Below are positions 53,172 through 62,284 of a stretch of DNA of 64,000 nucleotides, in pieces. Positions within the stretch are counted from its first letter, which is position 1. Each line of letters opens with the position of its first letter. This DNA is from JACVRN01 sp963715565 (GTDB lineage: Bacteria; Acidobacteriota; Blastocatellia; Pyrinomonadales; Pyrinomonadaceae): the NCBI GenBank assembly GCA_963715565.1, contig OY970256.1, positions 4,650,001 to 4,714,000 of the forward strand. The letters run 5' to 3'. Under the pieces are notes generated by a model. The model was not told where the DNA came from. It saw only the letters and a program-made list of their open reading frames with translations, and searched no databases. A program made the translations under genes and the position numbers.

Positions 53172-55001
53172 ATGTACAAGGCGGAGGATGGTCTCTTAAA
53201 CGAATTGACTGAACAGCAGACGGCGGAGCCACGGGTTGAATATGCGCGCAGGCGTGAAGCGCGACTTGCCGAAGCGGCGCGCGAGATGCAGCGCTTTCGC
53301 AGGGCGGGCCTCTTTCGCCTTGCATCGCTGGCGGCAGGAATATTGGTCGTCTTGCTCGCGCTCAAGGGGCTGGTATCGTGGTGGTGGTTATTGGCGGCGG
53401 TGGTCCTCTTCTTCGCGCTGGCCGAAGTGCAGGCGCGCATTACGCGTGCGCGGCGGCGCTCGGAGCGTGCGGCCGAGCTTTACGAGCAGGGGCTGGCACG
53501 GCTTGATGATCGCTGGGCCGGACGTGTAGAGACGGGCAAACGCTTTCTGGATGCCGCGCACCCTTATGCTGAAGACCTTGACCTGTTCGGCCACGGCTCG
53601 CTCTTTGAGCTGCTTTCGACGGCGCGCACGCGCGTTGGTGAAGAGACGCTTGCCCGGTGGCTGCTTCAGCCTTCCGCGCCTGAAGTAGTGCGCGCACGGC
53701 AGGCAGCAGTTGCAGAGCTTCGTCCACGGCTCGACCTCCGAGAAGACCTCGCGCTTTTAGGCGAAGGCGTACGTTCCGGCGCAGAGGCCCACGCGCTGAC
53801 GGCCTGGGCCGCCGCCCCGCCGTGGCATATCTCGCGCGCCATGCGCCTGACCGCGATAGCGCTGGCGCTCGTCGCCCTCATCACTCTCATCCTCTGGATA
53901 GCTGGATTCGGGTGGATTCCATTTCTCATAGCGCTCATCGTGGGAAGGCTCTTCGCCTTTCGCCTGAAGGCAGAGGTCGAGCGCGTCATCAGCTCCGTGG
54001 ATGAGCCTGGACGCGAGCTGGCGCTGCTTTCCGAGGTGTTGAGCCGACTTGAGCGCGAGCGCTTCTCAAGTCCACGCCTTGTCGAGTTGCGCGCGGCGCT
54101 CGACGTCGAAGGTCTTGCTCCGTCGAAACAAATCGCGAAGCTCAATCGCCTGATTGATCTGCTGGACGCGCGGCGCAACATGATGTTCGCGCCATTGGCA
54201 GCCATACTGCTGTGGCCGCTTCAATTCGCTTTCGCTATCGAAAGATGGCGTCAAAGGTCAGGCCCGGCGGTGGCTCGCTGGATGGATGCCGTGGGCGAGC
54301 TTGAAGCTCTCAGCTCTCTGGCCGGATATTCCTACGAGCACCCGCAAGACCCTTTCCCCGAGCTGGTAGAAGGCCCGGCGCTCTTTGACGGCGAAGGCTT
54401 AGGCCACCCGCTGATTCCTGAAGCGCGTAACGTACGCCTGGACCTACGCCTGTCAAGCGAGCAACAGCGCGTGCTGGTCGTCAGCGGCTCGAACATGTCC
54501 GGCAAGAGCACTATGCTGCGCACGGTGGGAATCAGCACGGTGATGGCGCTCGCAGGCGCGCCCGTACGCGCGCGCAAGCTTCGTCTTTCGCCGCTTCAGG
54601 TCGGAGCCTCGATTCACATACAGGATTCGCTGCAAGCCGGAGCCTCGCGCTTCTACGCCGAGATAACGCGCCTGCGCCAGATAGTGGAGCTGACCGCGGG
54701 CGCGCTTCCCGTGCTCTTCCTGCTCGACGAAATTTTGCACGGGACGAACTCGCACGACCGCCGCATAGGGGCCGAAGCAGTAGTGCGCGGCCTCATAGAG
54801 CGCGGCGCAATTGGATTGGTCACGACGCACGACCTGGCCCTGGCGCGCATTGCCGAAGAGCTTTCGCCGCACGCGGCCAACGTCCATTTCGAAGACCATC
54901 TTGAAGATGGAAAGATGACCTTCGACTATCTCCTGCGCCCCGGCGTGGTCGAAAGAAGCAACGCCCTCGAATTGATGCGCTCCATAGGACTTGAGGTCTA
55001 A
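53172..55001 (+). CDS. Membrane-anchored MutS-like ATPase
   Basis: 609 aa. The C-terminal MutS ATPase is complete: Walker A VVSGSNMSGKSTMLRT (about 437-452), Walker B VLFLLDEILHGTNSHDR, and signature FYAEITRLRQIV. A MutS core-like helical region precedes it (about 115-330). The mismatch-recognition domain I is absent. Four hydrophobic helices (about 50-70, 74-90, 222-240 and 243-262) place it in the membrane. Related MutS-type membrane proteins are known in Bacteroidota and Acidobacteriota without a proven function. It is unlikely to do canonical mismatch repair. Confidence 0.9.
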   Translation: MYKAEDGLLNELTEQQTAEPRVEYARRREARLAEAAREMQRFRRAGLFRLASLAAGILVVLLALKGLVSWWWLLAAVVLFFALAEVQARITRARRRSERAAELYEQGLARLDDRWAGRVETGKRFLDAAHPYAEDLDLFGHGSLFELLSTARTRVGEETLARWLLQPSAPEVVRARQAAVAELRPRLDLREDLALLGEGVRSGAEAHALTAWAAAPPWHISRAMRLTAIALALVALITLILWIAGFGWIPFLIALIVGRLFAFRLKAEVERVISSVDEPGRELALLSEVLSRLERERFSSPRLVELRAALDVEGLAPSKQIAKLNRLIDLLDARRNMMFAPLAAILLWPLQFAFAIERWRQRSGPAVARWMDAVGELEALSSLAGYSYEHPQDPFPELVEGPALFDGEGLGHPLIPEARNVRLDLRLSSEQQRVLVVSGSNMSGKSTMLRTVGISTVMALAGAPVRARKLRLSPLQVGASIHIQDSLQAGASRFYAEITRLRQIVELTAGALPVLFLLDEILHGTNSHDRRIGAEAVVRGLIERGAIGLVTTHDLALARIAEELSPHAANVHFEDHLEDGKMTFDYLLRPGVVERSNALELMRSIGLEV

Positions 55002-55085
55002 AGCGAAACTAAAAGGGCTTTCATGATTTCCGGAAACGATAAAAGCTCAAAGGGGCTTTCTTAACTCTCTTGAAGAGGTGCTGCT

Positions 55086-55724
55086 TTGGAAATAGCTATT
55101 CTTCTATTTGATAAGTTCACGGCGCTTGATGCTGTCGGCCCGTACGAAGTCCTGCGTTCTATTCCCAAGGCCGAGGTGAAGTTTGTAGCCGAACAATCAG
55201 GCCCGGTCCGTACGGATGCCGGGAGCCTTGCCATTACTGCTGATTACTCGCTCGACGAAATTAGCTCGCCTGACATACTGGTCGTGCCGGGAGGACCGGG
55301 TCAAACAGCATTGATGGATAATGCCAAAGTCCTGGACTGGATACGCCGTGTGCATACTAAAACAAAATGGACGACGTCCGTCTGCACGGGCTCGCTTGTT
55401 CTTGCTGCTGCGGGATTGCTGAAAGGATTACGCGCCACAAGCCACTGGCTGGCGCTTGAGGCATTACAAAAATACGGTGCTCAACCCACGACTGAACGAG
55501 TTGTGATAGAAGGCAAGATAATCACCGCCGCAGGCGTCTCCGCAGGAATAGATATGGCGCTCACGCTGGTTGCGCGGGAATACAATGATGAACTGGCCCA
55601 GGCTATTCAGCTCGGCATAGAGTATGACCCGCAGCCTCCATTCGATGCCGGTTCACCCAGCAAAGCCCCTGCATCCATTGTCGAGCGATTGAGAAGCCGG
55701 AGCCGGTTCATCTTAAACGGATAA
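55086..55724 (+). CDS. DJ-1/PfpI family protein
   Basis: 212 aa from TTG 55086, with GAAGAGG upstream. DJ-1/PfpI Rossmann-like fold: AILLFDKFTALDAVGPYEVL, then DILVVPGGPGQTALM, the nucleophile elbow TTSVCTGSLVLAAAGLLKG (Cys about 100) and ATSHWLALEALQKYG with TAAGVSAGIDMAL. This arrangement matches the isonitrile hydratase/AraC-sensor-like branch. The substrate is not known. It ends before a 36-bp palindrome. Confidence 0.93.
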   Translation: MEIAILLFDKFTALDAVGPYEVLRSIPKAEVKFVAEQSGPVRTDAGSLAITADYSLDEISSPDILVVPGGPGQTALMDNAKVLDWIRRVHTKTKWTTSVCTGSLVLAAAGLLKGLRATSHWLALEALQKYGAQPTTERVVIEGKIITAAGVSAGIDMALTLVAREYNDELAQAIQLGIEYDPQPPFDAGSPSKAPASIVERLRSRSRFILNG

Positions 55725-55735
55725 AACATGCCGAT

Positions 55736-55826
55736 TGCCGATTGCGGAATGCGGATTTCGGATTGCGGATTAAAAGCATGTCGCTTCTTCAATCCGCAAT
55801 CCGAAATCCGCATTCCGCAATCGGCA
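55736..55826. repeat. 36-bp perfect palindrome of GGATTGC/GGATTTC units
   Basis: Arms 55736-55771 and 55791-55826 are perfect complements over 36 bp. Each is built from near-tandem 7-8-bp units (GATTGCGG, AATGCGG, ATTTCGG). It follows the DJ-1 stop by 11 bases and is probably also its terminator. Confidence 0.9.
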
Positions 55827-55868
55827 CGCCCGCTACCTATCCGGCTGTGCAAGGTTACGGAATAATAT

Positions 55869-55898
55869 TTGATTGGTCGCTATCTATTCCGTTATAGT
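55869..55898 (+). promoter_or_regulatory. Candidate promoter of the VWA gene
   Basis: TTGATT (55869-55874), 18-base spacer, TATAGT (55893-55898). About 120 bases upstream of the ATG at 56021. Confidence 0.4.
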
Positions 55899-56020
55899 GC
55901 CGTGCCATACAGAGGCTCGCGGTGAATCCAAAGCCCCGGTAGTTGACAGAGGTGAAACGCGTTGACCGCGAGATGTGAACGAGCGCGGGCGACCCTGCCT
56001 GCTTTTATCCGGTTACTGCC

Positions 56021-58249
56021 ATGAAGAAAATCTACACGCGGCTGCTATTCATCTGCGCCGTCTCGCTCTCTGTGCAGGTTTACGTCATCAACACCTGCGC
56101 GCAGGAACAAACACAACCTCCGCCGCCACCCGCACCGCCATCTTCAACGACGACCGCACAGAAGGAACAGTCGGACGACGTCGTTCGCATCACGACCGAG
56201 CTGATTCAGACGGACGTCTCTGTCTTTGACAAGCAGGGCCGTTTCGTCGAGGGGCTGAAGAAGGAAGACTTTGAGCTGCGCGTGGATGGCAAGCCCGTGG
56301 AGGTTAATTTCTTCGAGCGCGTGGCCGCCGGAACATCCGGCGAGGAAGCGCAACAGGCTGCGGCGCGCGGCAGCAGCAGCGGCAGCAGTACGGTGGTTGT
56401 TAAGCCCGGAGCGCGGACTTTGGAGCGCGGGCGGCTCGTGGCTTTCTTCGTGGACGACATGCATATGAGCGCCGGTAACTTGAAGAGAACCAAGAACACC
56501 ATCGCCAGGTTCATTGACAAGGAGATGGGACAGAATGATCTGGTCGCCATCACGTCCGCCAGCGGCCAGATAGGTTTCCTGCAACAGTACACGGACAATA
56601 AGGAAGTGTTGAAGGCGGCGCTCGCTCGTCTGAACTACAAGAACTATGACACCACCGACAACCAGCCGCCGCCCATAAGCGTCTACGCGGCTTTACAGGT
56701 AGACCGTGGCGATATCGAAACTCTCAGCTACCTGATAGACGAAACGCTGCGTCAGGGTCTCGCGCCCGCCGGTAGAATGACCAGAGAGATGGCCGAAACA
56801 ATCGTCAGGGAGCGCGTCTCTTTTGTCGTCAGGCAGGGCGCGCACACTACCTCAAACATGCTTTTCACTTTGGAGAGCCTCGTTCGTTCTTCCGCGCCGC
56901 TGACGGGACGCAAGTTAATCTTTCTTATCTCGGATGGTTTTTTTCTGGATACCAGGACCGGCAACATGATGGAGAAAATGCGCAGCATCACAGATGCTTC
57001 GACGCGCTCCGGCGTGGTCATCTACTCGATGGACGCGAAAGGGCTGGTGACTGGAATGGACGATTCCGGCGCGGGAGAAATCTCCGACCCTCTGGGGCGC
57101 GCGGCGCGTGCCTCTAGCGGTGAGCTTTCGTCAACGCAGGATACTCTGAACTCGATTGCCGTTGACACGGGCGGTCGCTTTATACGCAACACAAACTCGC
57201 TCGACCCCGCGCTGTCGGAAATTCTCAAGGAGACTTCTGTTTATTATTTGCTCGCGTGGCGACCTCCTACAGATTCACAACGCGGCGGAAAGTTTAACCG
57301 CATCGAAGTGGCTGTCAGGAATCGCCCCGAATTAAACGTGCGCGTGCAGCGCGGCTTTTTTGATACCAGTCCCGAGCAGAAACGGAAAAAGGACAGCAAG
57401 AGTGCGAAATCGAAAAAGACTACGGACCCTTTGCTCAAGGCGCTCGAAGCACGCTTTCCGCAAAGAGAGCTGCCGACGGAACTCACGCTCAGTTACATGG
57501 ACACAGCTCTGGGCGGCGTGAGGCTCGTCGCTTCCATGAAGATTGAAGGCAGCAGCATACGGTTAGAGCGTGTGAGCGGTAAACCGGGGGCCGTGATTGA
57601 TATAGAGGGAGCGGTCTTTGATGCATCCGGTAAACAGCTAGACGGTTTCAGACAGCGCCTTGTAGCTCCATCGCCGCCTGCCAACGTCGCCACTCCAAAG
57701 CTCGGGGACGTTGCATATAACCACTTCTCAATGCTCAAACCGGGTCTCTATCAGGTACGCGTGGCGGCACGTGACGACGCCAACGGGCGTGTGGGCAGCG
57801 CCATGCAGTGGATAGAGATTCCGGACATGTCCAAGCAACAGTTCTCCATGAGCAGCCTGCTTGTCGGCGAGCGAAAATCCAGCTCGGCGGACGAGAAGAA
57901 AGAGGAAGCAGCCGTCGAGACTGTGCCTTTGAGCGTTGACCGCCGGTTCGCGCGTTCGTCCAGCCTGCGCTTTCTGGTCTACATCTACAACGCGGCACGC
58001 GGCGCGGCCACCCCCAACGCGCAGCCAGACATAGCGCTTCAGGTGCAGGTCTTCCGTGGCGACCGGCCCGTCTTAGTCACAAGTATGCGTAAGCTCTCGA
58101 CCGACGCGCAGGACCTTGCGCGGCTGGCCTACGCGGCTGAGATTCCGCTCGACGAAATGACGGCAGGCAATTACGTCTTACAGGTCACAGCCATTGACCG
58201 CATCACTCGTAAAAGCGCCTCGCAGCGCATCAAATTCGAGGTGCAATAA
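56021..58249 (+). CDS. VWFA-related acidobacterial protein
   Basis: 742 aa. Signal peptide at residues 1-27 (ending NTCAQ), then a Pro-rich stretch. Residues 50-100 carry the typical opening RITTELIQTDVSVFDKQGRFVEGLKKEDFELRVDGKPVE. The von Willebrand A-like domain is at about 125-410: VAFFVDDMHMSAGNL replaces the MIDAS DxSxS with DDMHMS, followed by LVAITSASGQIGFLQ, KLIFLISDGFF and VYYLLAWRP. The C-terminal half is beta-rich and similar to the family's unannotated part. This family is expanded in Acidobacteriota. Probably a periplasmic or surface protein-interaction module; function unknown. Confidence 0.93.
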   Translation: MKKIYTRLLFICAVSLSVQVYVINTCAQEQTQPPPPPAPPSSTTTAQKEQSDDVVRITTELIQTDVSVFDKQGRFVEGLKKEDFELRVDGKPVEVNFFERVAAGTSGEEAQQAAARGSSSGSSTVVVKPGARTLERGRLVAFFVDDMHMSAGNLKRTKNTIARFIDKEMGQNDLVAITSASGQIGFLQQYTDNKEVLKAALARLNYKNYDTTDNQPPPISVYAALQVDRGDIETLSYLIDETLRQGLAPAGRMTREMAETIVRERVSFVVRQGAHTTSNMLFTLESLVRSSAPLTGRKLIFLISDGFFLDTRTGNMMEKMRSITDASTRSGVVIYSMDAKGLVTGMDDSGAGEISDPLGRAARASSGELSSTQDTLNSIAVDTGGRFIRNTNSLDPALSEILKETSVYYLLAWRPPTDSQRGGKFNRIEVAVRNRPELNVRVQRGFFDTSPEQKRKKDSKSAKSKKTTDPLLKALEARFPQRELPTELTLSYMDTALGGVRLVASMKIEGSSIRLERVSGKPGAVIDIEGAVFDASGKQLDGFRQRLVAPSPPANVATPKLGDVAYNHFSMLKPGLYQVRVAARDDANGRVGSAMQWIEIPDMSKQQFSMSSLLVGERKSSSADEKKEEAAVETVPLSVDRRFARSSSLRFLVYIYNAARGAATPNAQPDIALQVQVFRGDRPVLVTSMRKLSTDAQDLARLAYAAEIPLDEMTAGNYVLQVTAIDRITRKSASQRIKFEVQ

Positions 58250-58429
58250 TATAAATCCGCGTTGATTGAATTGTTGGTTGTCGCGCATACGCAACCTGAC
58301 AATTTGACAAGCCTACCGTCTCTGGCCTAGCTTCGTTGAGAATGGAGTTTGGCTCACTTCCTTCTCATCTCATCTGGAATTTTCCGGCTGGCGTGAATCC
58401 CACAGCTATTTTGCCAAGGAGCATCTCGC

Positions 58430-58714
58430 ATGGCACGTTCTCTCAGCCCTTTTACACGGCTCACGCTGCTGATATCCGAACTCAAAGGAAACAAGCTCGA
58501 AGATTTAGCGGACGTCAGGAAATGCGATCTTGCGCACCACACGGCAAGGCTGGATGAAGAGTTTGACGATTTGACGCAGAAGGAAGCCGCCGGTCAGATT
58601 GGAGAGCAGGGACGAGCCTTGCTTTCATTGATTCAGGAAGGCGAGCTGGCGAAAGCAGAAGAGGGACGTCAGGATTTGCTCTCATCCTGTAAGAGACTCA
58701 AAGATTTATTGTGA
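58430..58714 (+). CDS. Small hypothetical protein
   Basis: 94 aa, helical and charged. AAGGAG lies 9 bases before the ATG at 58430. The sequence SRLTLLISELKGNKLEDLADVRKCDLAHHTARLDEEF suggests a small soluble helical bundle. No family recognised. It is followed by a half copy of the attC-like motif (58766-58805). Confidence 0.6.
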   Translation: MARSLSPFTRLTLLISELKGNKLEDLADVRKCDLAHHTARLDEEFDDLTQKEAAGQIGEQGRALLSLIQEGELAKAEEGRQDLLSSCKRLKDLL

Positions 58715-58852
58715 GTCGGAAATAACATGGCAGCTATTGATAATTATCCGCAATTTCTATGATGCCGCACCTCACAACTCAACCAAGACCGACGACCCGT
58801 TAGCAGAGGGGCAACTGTAAATGTTACCCCTGGCCCAAAAGGAGTAAAGCCA

Positions 58853-59320
58853 ATGAAACGAATCATCAGTGTCATCGTGCTGGCATGTGTCGCCTCTCTT
58901 TTTGCTCCGGCTCAAACCACGAAGGAGAAGGCGGGCGATAACAGTAACACCGAACAACTCATCCTGAGGCTTGAGAACGAAGGCCGAGAGGCAACTTTGA
59001 AAAATGATGTTAAGGCGAATGACCGTCTGCTGGCCGACAACTGGGTAAACATAAATCCGGATGGCTCGATTACGACCAAGGCCAAACTGATGGAGCTGCT
59101 TAAAGACGGCTCGTTCAAGATTATGTCGATTGACAATGATGAAGTCGTGGTGCGTGTCTATGGAGATGCGGCTGTCGTCACCGGACGGTCAACAACCAAA
59201 CGAGCAGGTCAGGGCGAGGAGGTAGTGACGCGGCAAGTACGTTTCACCAGAGTCTATGCCAGGGGACAAAAAGGATGGCAAGTCGTCTCTGCGCATAACA
59301 CGCTCATCCGGCAGCCATAG
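58853..59320 (+). CDS. Secreted NTF2-like (DUF4440) protein
   Basis: 155 aa. Signal peptide at residues 1-20 (ending FAPAQ). An NTF2-like alpha+beta cone fold follows: LRLENEGREATLKNDVKANDRLLADNWVNINPDGSITTK, then VRVYGDAAVVTGRST and FTRVYARGQKGWQVVSAHNT. Such domains bind small ligands or act as isomerases. AAGGAG lies 9 bases upstream of the ATG. Followed by an attC-like motif. Confidence 0.92.
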   Translation: MKRIISVIVLACVASLFAPAQTTKEKAGDNSNTEQLILRLENEGREATLKNDVKANDRLLADNWVNINPDGSITTKAKLMELLKDGSFKIMSIDNDEVVVRVYGDAAVVTGRSTTKRAGQGEEVVTRQVRFTRVYARGQKGWQVVSAHNTLIRQP

Positions 59321-59343
59321 CTCTTGAGCGCACAGTCCACGAC

Positions 59344-59394
59344 TGCCTGACAACTCCAGGGCCGCGATGGCCTCGGTAGCTTCTCTTGCATGAT
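59344..59394 (+). repeat. attC-like motif, copy after the NTF2-like gene
   Basis: TGCCTGACAACTCCAGGGCC, then GGTAGCTTCTCTTGCATGAT. It matches the copy at 28773 in the first ten bases and the TAGCTTCTCTT box. Confidence 0.5.
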
Positions 59395-59481
59395 GAGCCC
59401 TGCGCGCGGGCCCGCTCCGCAGAGGTCGTAAGACGCGTACTGATGTTGAGGCCGGTCCTTTCACGGTAAAAAAGTTCACTT

Positions 59482-59703
59482 CTACGCCGCCCGGAGTCTG
59501 GAATGCGCGTGCAGTTTCTCCAAACTCGCGGGACTGAAACCATCCACTTTTCCATCGGACAGTTGAACCCACACAAGCTCGCAGGAGCCTGACTTGTTTT
59601 CCATGCGCAAGATGTTAATGACCGTGCCGGTCTGGCCTATTGAGGGGGCTCTCTGAATTCGCACCCTGTCACCGCTCTTGAAAGACGCTTTATCGTCGTT
59701 CAC
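59482..59703 (-). CDS. Small KOW/SH3-like protein
   Basis: 73 aa from GTG 59703, strongly supported by AAGGAGG 7 bases upstream. The sequence FKSGDRVRIQRAPSIGQTGTVINIL resembles a KOW/SH3-like beta-barrel as in small RNA-binding or ribosome-associated proteins. LVWVQLSDGKVDGFSPASLEKL completes the barrel. Unknown function. A single gene, reading opposite to its left neighbour. Confidence 0.78.
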   Translation of the reverse strand: MNDDKASFKSGDRVRIQRAPSIGQTGTVINILRMENKSGSCELVWVQLSDGKVDGFSPASLEKLHAHSRLRAA

Positions 59704-59908
59704 CGCAAGTCCTCCTTAGGGGAGAGAATGACTAGCTGGGCGATACTTCTAATGCGAGGCGCGTGCTGCTTTACTGGATTACAACAAGCTGCGAGGCTTG
59801 GAAAAGGCAAGTATAAAAATTACATTTACTTAAGAAGTGCTGTGCAACAATCCGGTGATGATTAAGTTGCATTTAGATTGCGTACAGTAGCGGACATAGA
59901 GCAGCAAC

Positions 59909-59951
59909 ACAAAGAGGGCACGAAGTTTGACTCACTTCGTGCCCTCTTTGT
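59909..59951 (-). terminator. 18-bp perfect terminator of the M4 peptidase gene
   Basis: ACAAAGAGGGCACGAAGT (59909-59926) pairs with its complement (59934-59951) around TTGACTC. It lies about 30 bases past the M4 stop on the minus strand. Nothing else is seen in 59704-59979. Confidence 0.88.
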
Positions 59952-59979
59952 ATTGCTTTCTGCTCTCGGGCTTAAAGCC

Positions 59980-61644
59980 TTAGAGCACTCCGCACGCCGT
60001 CCATGCGCTGGCTACAGACGTGTATTCAACGCTGCCCGTGCCGTAGAGGTCTGCGGCGGCGTTGAGGGTCGCCGTGCGCGCGCCCGCGAAGTTGGTCGAA
60101 GACGTCATGTAGGTAGTGAGCGCCCTGTACCAAATCTTCGCCGCCTTGTCAGGACCAATTCCCGTCACAAAGGGGCCGGGGATGTGCGCGTGCGTGCCGC
60201 CCTTGGCGACAAGATAGAAGACGTGGTTGGGGATGCCCGAGTTGATGTGGACGCCGCCGTTGTCGCCCGTGCCCGTGTAACGCTCCGTGTAGTGGTCCGG
60301 ATCGTCGTTCGTCGTGTAACCGTAGTTGCCTGCACTGTGCGGCGTGTCCATGTAGCGCAGCGCGTCGCCGGCAGTGGCGGGCGTGTAAGCGTCCTCACCT
60401 ATACGCCACGTGTTTGCATTCTCCACTCCGCCTCTGGCGTAAAGCTCGACCATCACGCCAAAGGCATCGGACCATGATTCGTTCAACGCGCCAGACTCGC
60501 CCGAATAGACCAGACCAGCCGTGCGCGAAGTGATGCCGTGCTGCATCTCGTGGCCGCAGATGTCCAGTGTGACGAGCGCATTAAATTGTGCGCCGTCGCC
60601 GTCGCCGTAGAACATCTGGTTCCTGCTGCTGGACCAGAAGGCGTTGTTGTAGCTCTTGCCGAAGTGGACTATGGAGCTGACGAGCGTGGTGGAGCCGTTA
60701 ATGGAAGCGATGGTGCGAGGGCCGCCAGCGCCGTCAATGCCGTTTCGCCCATGCACGTTGAGGAAGTAGTCGTAGACCTTCGCCGCGCCGAAGTGGGCAT
60801 CAACGCCCGCCCTTTGCGTCGAAGTGTTCCACACGTTGTCCGCGTCGGTGTACCTGTAAATCGAACCGAAGTTGGTGATGGTGCCGAGCATCATGTTGAT
60901 CTTCGCCGTGTTGCGGTTATCGAAAGTGCCGAGCGTGCGCGAGTGGTCTTCCATGTAATAGCTCCCGCCCGACTGGTAGGTGCTGATTGATTGCGTGCCG
61001 CTGTAGAGGGAGCTGCCCGAGCCTGTGGCGCTCTGCGTCTGAAGATTGTCATAGCTCCAGACGACCGAGCCCGCGAGCGCGTCTATGAAGTAGACCGGCT
61101 CAGATGTCTCCTTTGTGCCGTCCAGACGGGCGAGCTGCACGCGGTAAACTAAGTGGTCCGTGCCCTCGTGGCGCAAGACCCAGAGGTCAGCCGTGGGAGC
61201 ATCCGTCAGGCATTCGTCGCAGCCCTTCTTCTCTTTGTATTTCCCTTTGGCCGCAGCAATCGCGTCAGCCGCCGAGAGGTTAGGGGTGGTGTTGACGTCC
61301 ACGCCCGCGATGAGGTTGTCGGTCGCAGGACGTGCTTCAACATCCGTGACGGTGTCCAAGTGAACGATGGCTTCGCCGCCGAAGACGGGGATGCCGTTGT
61401 AAGTCTGCTGGAAGTGAGTGTGAGCGCGGTCGGCGCGCATCGTGTCCTCAAAAACGCGCAGGGTCTTGACGTCGTTGGCCGCGATACCTTTTTTGGCGAG
61501 CTTCTTTTGTAGATGCTTCAGGCTGGCCGCTTCTGCGCGCGCAAGCTTCTCAGCTTTGTCTGGCCGCTGACCGCTGACCATCGCAGGCAGTATAACAACG
61601 GCGCACAGAGCAGCCGTCACCAGAAGTGCAATAATTCTTTTCAT
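59980..61644 (-). CDS. M4 (thermolysin-family) metallopeptidase
   Basis: 554 aa. Signal peptide at residues 1-25 (AVVILPAMVSGQ). FTP/PepSY propeptide at about 40-200 (TLRVFEDTMRADRAHTHFQQTYNGIPVFGG). Catalytic M4 domain from about 215. The zinc motif is HEMQH (365-369) with the third ligand in NESWSD (Glu 389). The active-site His is in GGVHINSGIPNHVFY, and the C-terminal domain closes with WTACGVL. Secreted as a proenzyme that removes its own propeptide. Expected to degrade extracellular protein for nutrition. Own terminator at 59909; GGAG shortly before the ATG. Confidence 0.96.
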   Translation of the reverse strand: MKRIIALLVTAALCAVVILPAMVSGQRPDKAEKLARAEAASLKHLQKKLAKKGIAANDVKTLRVFEDTMRADRAHTHFQQTYNGIPVFGGEAIVHLDTVTDVEARPATDNLIAGVDVNTTPNLSAADAIAAAKGKYKEKKGCDECLTDAPTADLWVLRHEGTDHLVYRVQLARLDGTKETSEPVYFIDALAGSVVWSYDNLQTQSATGSGSSLYSGTQSISTYQSGGSYYMEDHSRTLGTFDNRNTAKINMMLGTITNFGSIYRYTDADNVWNTSTQRAGVDAHFGAAKVYDYFLNVHGRNGIDGAGGPRTIASINGSTTLVSSIVHFGKSYNNAFWSSSRNQMFYGDGDGAQFNALVTLDICGHEMQHGITSRTAGLVYSGESGALNESWSDAFGVMVELYARGGVENANTWRIGEDAYTPATAGDALRYMDTPHSAGNYGYTTNDDPDHYTERYTGTGDNGGVHINSGIPNHVFYLVAKGGTHAHIPGPFVTGIGPDKAAKIWYRALTTYMTSSTNFAGARTATLNAAADLYGTGSVEYTSVASAWTACGVL

Positions 61645-62284
61645 TTCTTCTCCTTTGGAGGGTTGAGAGGTTTAGGTGAGATAGAACCCGCCCGCGGGAC
61701 GAGCCCCTTGTTATAAAACAATTTCATACAGAGTTCCGCCGCGCACAATTCAAGGCGCGTGAAGAAGCCGTAACTCTCCGCCGAAAGCGCGAGGTTATGG
61801 GTTGCGTTTAAGATAAACCCGATGCCGAACTAACCTGAAGGTAATCGTCGGCAAAGGCTAGAAAGTGAACTACAGGCAGCGAGACTGCTTGCAGGGGGAC
61901 GGACAGTATACGTATTTTTACGGATGATGCAAGTTCACATGCAATTATTTTATAGCGGGCTTGCAAGTATTGGCGCTTGGCCTGTTTCGGCGCTTGCCCG
62001 GGGTGGAGTGTCTTGTTATGAACGAACGTCGAACCGCTCTCCAGAGGCGAGCATGAATTGGTTGTCTTGAGGTTGGGCGAGGGGTCGGGTCGTCACTAAA
62101 CTATGTTCTCCAGGACTAACCAAATCGCTGCGAGCGTAGAAAAGATGATGAGAAGGATTAAGATAATGCTGCTCAGCTTGTGCCAGAGCCTTCTATACGT
62201 TCTCACAGCGTGAGAGTCTATCAAGAGAGACGGCAACTCTCAATGTTTTTTCTTCTCCGGCGGTATGTCCGTTTCCAATCGAAT
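61645..62284. other. Long intergenic region upstream of the M4 gene
   Basis: About 640 bp with no gene except the possible small peptide at 62096. A CCCGCGGGCGGG palindrome lies near 61690. The A/T-rich stretch 61905-61965 could hold promoter elements for the M4 gene. No known riboswitch was recognised. Confidence 0.4.
62096..62206 (-). CDS. Possible 36-aa single-helix membrane peptide
   Basis: Translation from GTG 62206 gives a 36-residue peptide with a basic start (RTYRRLWHKL) and one strong hydrophobic helix (IILILLIIFSTLAAIWLVL). A TTG at 62224 is an alternative start. No clear ribosome site, so coding status is uncertain. The bias to I/L in an otherwise GC-rich genome and the stop right after the helix argue for a small membrane protein. 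Confidence 0.35.
   Translation of the reverse strand: MRTYRRLWHKLSSIILILLIIFSTLAAIWLVLENIV

Noticed and set aside
61700..61900. c-di-GMP or other riboswitch upstream of the M4 gene
   Set aside because: Short GC-rich complementary segments exist, but none of the conserved riboswitch cores that I know could be matched on either strand.
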